Positions 60,799-64,000 of a stretch of DNA of 64,000 bases are shown in pieces. Source of the DNA: JAMQPK01 sp963761975 (lineage in GTDB: Bacteria; Acidobacteriota; Vicinamibacteria; Vicinamibacterales; JAMQPK01); NCBI GenBank assembly GCA_963761975.1, contig CAVXIR010000007.1:434001-498000 (forward strand). The letters run 5' to 3'. The notes below the pieces were generated by a model. The model did no database searches. It was not told where the DNA came from and worked only from the letters and a program-made list of their open reading frames with translations. Numbering within the stretch: the stretch's first letter is position 1; the number at the start of each line of letters is the position of its first letter. The position numbers were made by a program, and so were the translations under genes.

Positions 60799-60974
60799 TG
60801 AGAGATTGGGGGGAGATTGGTGGATTGGCAGAATTGTGAAGAGGGAAGATTGATGATTGGTGGATTCCGTGTGGTTAATCGCGCGCGTCGGGGGAGCGTG
60901 ACAGTGAGATTCAGCCGATCGACAATCAGCAATCCTTCAACATTCCAGCAATCTTCCCATCTAACAATCTATTA
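60799..60974. repeat. Degenerate GATTGGTGGATTGG / AATCTTCC inverted array
   Basis: A G-rich stretch of 7-8-base units (GAGATTGG, GGGAGATTGG, TGGATTGG, GAAGATTGA, TGATTGGTGG) is followed 60 bases later by C-rich complements (CAATCAGCAATCCTTCAA, CAGCAATCTTCCCATC). They could fold as a long weak stem. It fills the permease-ATPase gap of the transporter operon. Confidence 0.65.
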
Positions 60975-60975
60975 A

Positions 60976-62163
60976 ATGTCCAGTCCCTTATTGCGCCTCG
61001 AAAATCTCAAAACCTACTTCTTCACGGATACCGCCGTGGTGAAGGCGGTCGACGGCGTCTCGTTCGAGGTGAATCCGGGCGAAACGCTGGCGGTTGTCGG
61101 CGAGTCGGGCAGCGGAAAGAGCGTCACCGCGCTCTCTATCCTGAAGCTCGTCCCGCAGCCGCCGGGCAGAATCGTGGACGGACGGGTATTGTTCAAGGGA
61201 CGCGATCTCGTTCCGCTGACCAACGACCAGATGCGCGCGATTCGCGGCAAGGAAATCTCGATGATCTTTCAGGAGCCGATGACCGCGCTCAATCCGGTCT
61301 ATACGTGCGGTGAACAGATCATCGAGGCGCTGGTGCTGCACGAGAAGCTGACGCGCGCGGACGCGCGAAAACGCGCGATCGAGATGCTCGAGCGTGTCGG
61401 CATTCCCGCGGCTCCCCAGCGCGTCGACGAGTATCCCCACCAGCTTTCGGGTGGTATGCGGCAGCGCGTGATGATCGCGATGGCGCTCGCGTGCAGCCCC
61501 GCCGTGCTGATTGCCGACGAGCCGACGACCGCGCTCGACGTGACGATTCAGGCCCAGATTCTCGAGCTGCTCAAAGAGCTGCAGAACGAGATGGGCATGG
61601 CGGTCATCCTCATCACGCACGATCTCGGTGTTGTCGCCGAAACCGCGCACCGCGTCGCCGTCATGTATGGCGGACAGGTGGTTGAGTATGCCGATGTGCG
61701 CCCGACGTTCCGAAGGCCCCTTCATCCCTACACCGCGGGACTTCAGGCATCACTTCCGAAGCTTGGGGAAATCGTCGACCGGCTGCGCGTCATTCCGGGA
61801 ACGGTGCCGAACCCGGCCCGGTTTCCGGTCGGCTGCCGCTTTCATCCGCGGTGTTCCGTCATGATCGAGAAGTGCCTGGAGGATCCGCTGCTGGAAGAAA
61901 TTGAACCTGCGCACCTCGCGCGGTGCTGGCGATCTCGGGAGATCGCTGCCGGAACGATCGATCCCGTGCCTCCTCCCGGTCCCGAGAGACGGCGGGTCCA
62001 AAAGGACCCGCCCTACGTACCACCGCTGATGTACGTGGGCCGGGTCCTATTGGACCCGGCAACGACCAATGACGACGATTCTCGAAGTCACCGACTTGAC
62101 GAAATACTTCCCGATCAAGAAGGGGCTGTTTTCGCGCACCGTCGGTCACGTCCGCGCGGTTGA
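60976..62163 (+). CDS. Oligopeptide ABC transporter ATPase, DppD/OppD type, C-terminus extended by a repeat
   Basis: The 395 residues begin LLRLENLKTYFFTDTAVVKAVDGVSF. Walker A is GESGSGKS, the Q-loop is in MIFQEPMTALNP, the signature is LSGGMRQRVMIAMAL, and Walker B is VLIADEPTTALDVTIQAQ, then the H-loop in LITHDLGVVAE. The family Cys-rich tail is GCRFHPRCSVMIEKC. A normal OppD ends near residue 339 (GPERR); the remaining 56 codons read through a two-hairpin element (61991-62060) and overlap oppF by 95 bases. The start ATG has no Shine-Dalgarno sequence because of the preceding repeat. Confidence 0.92.
   Translation: MSSPLLRLENLKTYFFTDTAVVKAVDGVSFEVNPGETLAVVGESGSGKSVTALSILKLVPQPPGRIVDGRVLFKGRDLVPLTNDQMRAIRGKEISMIFQEPMTALNPVYTCGEQIIEALVLHEKLTRADARKRAIEMLERVGIPAAPQRVDEYPHQLSGGMRQRVMIAMALACSPAVLIADEPTTALDVTIQAQILELLKELQNEMGMAVILITHDLGVVAETAHRVAVMYGGQVVEYADVRPTFRRPLHPYTAGLQASLPKLGEIVDRLRVIPGTVPNPARFPVGCRFHPRCSVMIEKCLEDPLLEEIEPAHLARCWRSREIAAGTIDPVPPPGPERRRVQKDPPYVPPLMYVGRVLLDPATTNDDDSRSHRLDEILPDQEGAVFAHRRSRPRG
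61991..62060. repeat. Two-hairpin palindromic element, copy 4 (inside the oppD frame)
   Basis: GGCGGGTCC (61991-61999) pairs with GGACCCGCC (62004-62012) over a 4-base loop. After CTACGTAC and GTACGTGGG, GGCCGGGTCC (62038-62047) pairs with GGACCCGGC (62052-62060). It is the reverse-order form of copies 1-3. It supplies part of the oppD C-terminal frame and ends 8 bases before the oppF start. Confidence 0.9.
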
Positions 62164-63067
62164 CGGCGTGTCGTTCGCCGTCAATCAAGGCGAAGTGCTC
62201 GGGTTGGTGGGGGAGAGCGGGTGCGGCAAGACGACCACGGGACGCTGCATTCTGCGGTTGATCGAACCGACGTCCGGCAGCGTGAAGTACGACGGCCGCG
62301 AAATCACAGGCTTGCCATTCCGCGAGATGCGCGAGCTGCGGCGGCAGATGCAGATCATCTTTCAGGATCCCTATTCGAGCCTGAACCCGCGGCTGAGCGT
62401 GCGCACCATGCTGACCGAGGTGCTGACCGTGCACGGCATTGCCAAAGGACGCGTGGCACGCGAACGGGTGGCAGAGCTCATGCGAATGGTGGGCCTCTCG
62501 CCGAGTCAGGCGGCCCGGTATCCGCATGAGTTTTCCGGAGGACAGCGTCAGCGCATCGGCATCGCGCGCGCGCTGGCCCTCAACCCGCGGCTGATCGTGG
62601 CCGACGAGCCGGTCTCGGCCCTCGACGTCTCCATTCAGGCGCAGATCGTCAATCTGTTGCGCGATCTGCAGAAAGAGATGTCGCTGACCTATCTGTTCAT
62701 CGCCCACGACCTTTCGGTGGTCGAGCACATCAGCAACCGCGTGGCGGTGATGTATCTCGGGAAGATCGTCGAGCTCGCATCCAGCCTGGGTCTCTATCGG
62801 GACCCACGGCACCCCTATACCGTCTCCCTGCTGTCGGCGATTCCGTCGGAGAATCCCGACAAAAAGAAAGCCCGGATCGTCCTGAAAGGTGACGTCCCCA
62901 ATCCCGCAAGCCCTCCGTCGGGGTGCCGCTTTCATCCGCGCTGCTTCATGGCGCAGCCGATCTGCTCGACCGACGAGCCGACGCTTCGTGAGATTACCCC
63001 CGGGCACTTCTCGGCGTGCCATTTCGCGGAGCAAGTGCCCGCTTCGCCCAGAGTCGATGGTCAATAG
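62069..63067 (+). CDS. Oligopeptide ABC transporter ATPase, DppF/OppF type
   Basis: The 332 residues begin LEVTDLTKYFPIKKGLFSRTVGHVRAVDGVSFAV. Walker A is GESGCGKTT, the Q-loop MIIFQDPYSSLNPRLSV-like, the signature FSGGQRQRIGIARALAL, Walker B LIVADEPVSALDVSIQAQ and the H-loop LFIAHDLSVVE. The C-terminal Cys-rich tail GCRFHPRCFMAQPIC is present. Together with the 60976 gene it makes the heterodimeric ATPase of the oligopeptide importer. The start is overlapped by the extended oppD frame, so translation may be coupled or hindered. Confidence 0.94.
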   Translation: MTTILEVTDLTKYFPIKKGLFSRTVGHVRAVDGVSFAVNQGEVLGLVGESGCGKTTTGRCILRLIEPTSGSVKYDGREITGLPFREMRELRRQMQIIFQDPYSSLNPRLSVRTMLTEVLTVHGIAKGRVARERVAELMRMVGLSPSQAARYPHEFSGGQRQRIGIARALALNPRLIVADEPVSALDVSIQAQIVNLLRDLQKEMSLTYLFIAHDLSVVEHISNRVAVMYLGKIVELASSLGLYRDPRHPYTVSLLSAIPSENPDKKKARIVLKGDVPNPASPPSGCRFHPRCFMAQPICSTDEPTLREITPGHFSACHFAEQVPASPRVDGQ

Positions 63068-63072
63068 TCGGG

Positions 63073-63199
63073 GGTCTATGGGCTATGGTTTGTCATGGTC
63101 AATCGTCTATGTCGTGGTCAATTCGACCATGACAGACCATGGACCATGGCCCCAAGACCATGGCCCATGGACCATGCGCGATGCGCGACGCGCAGCGCG
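63073..63199. repeat. CATGGTC / CATGGACC repeat array
   Basis: Imperfect 7-9-base units (CTATGGTTTGTC, CATGGTCAAT, GACCATGGACCATGGCC, AAGACCATGGCCCATGG) merge into GCGCGATGCGCGACGCG near 63185. It is a palindrome-rich stretch between oppF and the propeller gene. The region has no recognisable promoter. Confidence 0.65.
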
Positions 63200-63216
63200 C
63201 GAAGGGGAGCACTGCC

Positions 63217-64000
63217 ATGCTTAGCCGTAGAGCGTTCTTTGGACGTGCAGTGAGTGCGTCGGCGGCGAGCGTCGCGGCGCCGCGCGATGCGCAGGCATCG
63301 CTCTGCAACCCGCCATCGCTGGCAAACGTTCCGGTACGGAAGACGGGCAAGTTAGAAATTGCGTTCAAGTCGCCCGGACCGCAGCCCAACGGATTGCAGG
63401 CCACCAAAGAGGGCCTGTGGATCATCGATCAGAGCGCGGGCAGCAGGGTCTATCTGGTCGATTACGCCGACGGCCGCGTCATTCGCTCGTTCGAGACAGA
63501 TACCGTTCGCCCGAGTGGCATTACGTTCGACGGCGAGGCGCTGTGGATCGGCTCGACGTTCAGCTACGAGAACGTGCGCTGCAACGCCACCACCGGCGCT
63601 GTGATTCAGCGGCAGCCAACGCCCGGATCAATCATGTACACCATGGCAGGCGATCCGCCGCAGCGTCGCAGCCCGCTTGCAGGAGGACCGATGGCGCAGA
63701 CGCGGCCAGCCCTCGCCGAAGCCGGCGGAGCTCCGTCGCAGCGGCTGACGCAGGCGCCGAGCAATCGCCTGCAGGGGGCTCATGGGCAGGAATGGAAGGA
63801 CGGCCGTTTGTGGACGACCTCGACCTCTGCACGGTCGATCTACGAAATCGAGCCGAAGTCGTGGGTCGTGCAGAAGATCTTTCGCACACCTGGTAATCGT
63901 CCGCACGGTCTGGCATTCGAGGGAGCATACCTGTGGCACGGCGATTCGAATCTTGCGGCCTTCTTCAAGTACGACACGAACACCGGGACGATCGTGGAAA
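63217..64000 (+). CDS. Tat-exported beta-propeller (SMP-30/NHL-like), 3' end outside window
   Basis: From ATG 63217 the frame is open to the right edge, giving 261 residues. The leader SRRAFFGRAVSASAASVAAP has the twin-arginine motif of the Tat system. The body is a beta-propeller with repeated segments: GLWIIDQSAGSRVYLVDYADG, RPSGITFDGEALWIGSTFSY, GAHGQEWKDGRLWTTSTSARSIYEIEPK and GNRPHGLAFEGAYLWHGD. The pattern resembles NHL, SMP-30 or glutaminyl-cyclotransferase-like propellers. A periplasmic binding or enzyme role is possible but unspecified. It follows the transporter operon but after a 149-base repeat region, so it may be a separate unit. Confidence 0.75.
   Translation, partial: MLSRRAFFGRAVSASAASVAAPRDAQASLCNPPSLANVPVRKTGKLEIAFKSPGPQPNGLQATKEGLWIIDQSAGSRVYLVDYADGRVIRSFETDTVRPSGITFDGEALWIGSTFSYENVRCNATTGAVIQRQPTPGSIMYTMAGDPPQRRSPLAGGPMAQTRPALAEAGGAPSQRLTQAPSNRLQGAHGQEWKDGRLWTTSTSARSIYEIEPKSWVVQKIFRTPGNRPHGLAFEGAYLWHGDSNLAAFFKYDTNTGTIVE

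Noticed and set aside
63073..63199. Possible replication or attachment site in the CATGG-rich stretch
   Set aside because: Only low-complexity palindromic repeats; no DnaA boxes, integrase or tRNA end is visible.

Overview
The window is 64 kb of high-GC bacterial DNA. It most likely comes from an Acidobacteriota genome, possibly the Vicinamibacteria branch. The main clues are a von Willebrand A protein of the 'VWFA-related acidobacterial' type (23421-26261), a MacB-like permease of the acidobacterial duplicated orphan permease (ADOP) type (48512-50962), and dense intergenic short repeats. No rRNA, tRNA, CRISPR array, prophage or transposase gene was recognised.

Layout. 1-8.4 kb is a co-directional amino-acid block: ilvD (3' part), ilvB, ilvN/H, ilvC, hom, thrC, lysC. 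It covers branched-chain synthesis plus the aspartate-to-threonine route that feeds isoleucine. 8.5-12.4 kb holds a small membrane protein, a DinB-like protein, a secreted gamma-glutamyltransferase and a conserved unknown. 12.5-16.0 kb (minus) is a hydratase coupled to a UPF0182 membrane protein. 16.2-18.2 kb is a ChrB-like protein and a periplasmic metallo-beta-lactamase-fold hydrolase. 18.3-22.0 kb (minus) is a trehalose block, otsB / GH15 / otsA, in which the GH15 gene is damaged. Then pepT (minus) and the VWA-TPR protein (plus) diverge.

26.4-37.7 kb is one long minus-strand run, read from the right: glycosyltransferase-39-like membrane protein, heavy-metal-binding-domain protein, monohaem cytochrome, amine oxidase, a hydroxyacid dehydrogenase (frameshifted), a small TIR-domain protein, a double-domain KaiC-like ATPase, a hybrid histidine kinase, truA and a zinc-ribbon thioredoxin. 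37.8-42.1 kb (plus) has three tandem FMN alpha-hydroxyacid dehydrogenase homologues followed by a c-type cytochrome; the middle flavoprotein has lost its catalytic residues. 42.2-52.4 kb is mixed: an APC permease, DUF2934, a pseudouridine synthase, two soluble-glucose-dehydrogenase-like propellers, an acetyltransferase, the ADOP permease, an aldolase and an outer-membrane barrel. 53.4-63.1 kb is a complete oligopeptide ABC transporter operon with three tandem substrate-binding lipoproteins, two permeases (the second frameshifted) and two ATPases. A Tat-exported propeller runs off the right edge.

The most unusual aspect is the intergenic DNA. (1) A two-hairpin palindromic element occurs four times; one copy supplies the last codons of the oppD reading frame. 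(2) Many gene junctions carry short tandem arrays, most with a period of 7 (some 8-9) and often followed by inverted complementary copies. The motif differs from junction to junction while the architecture stays the same, and several arrays extend into the ends or linkers of coding sequences. Four genes carry single-base frame shifts; from one sequence alone, decay cannot be told from assembly error.
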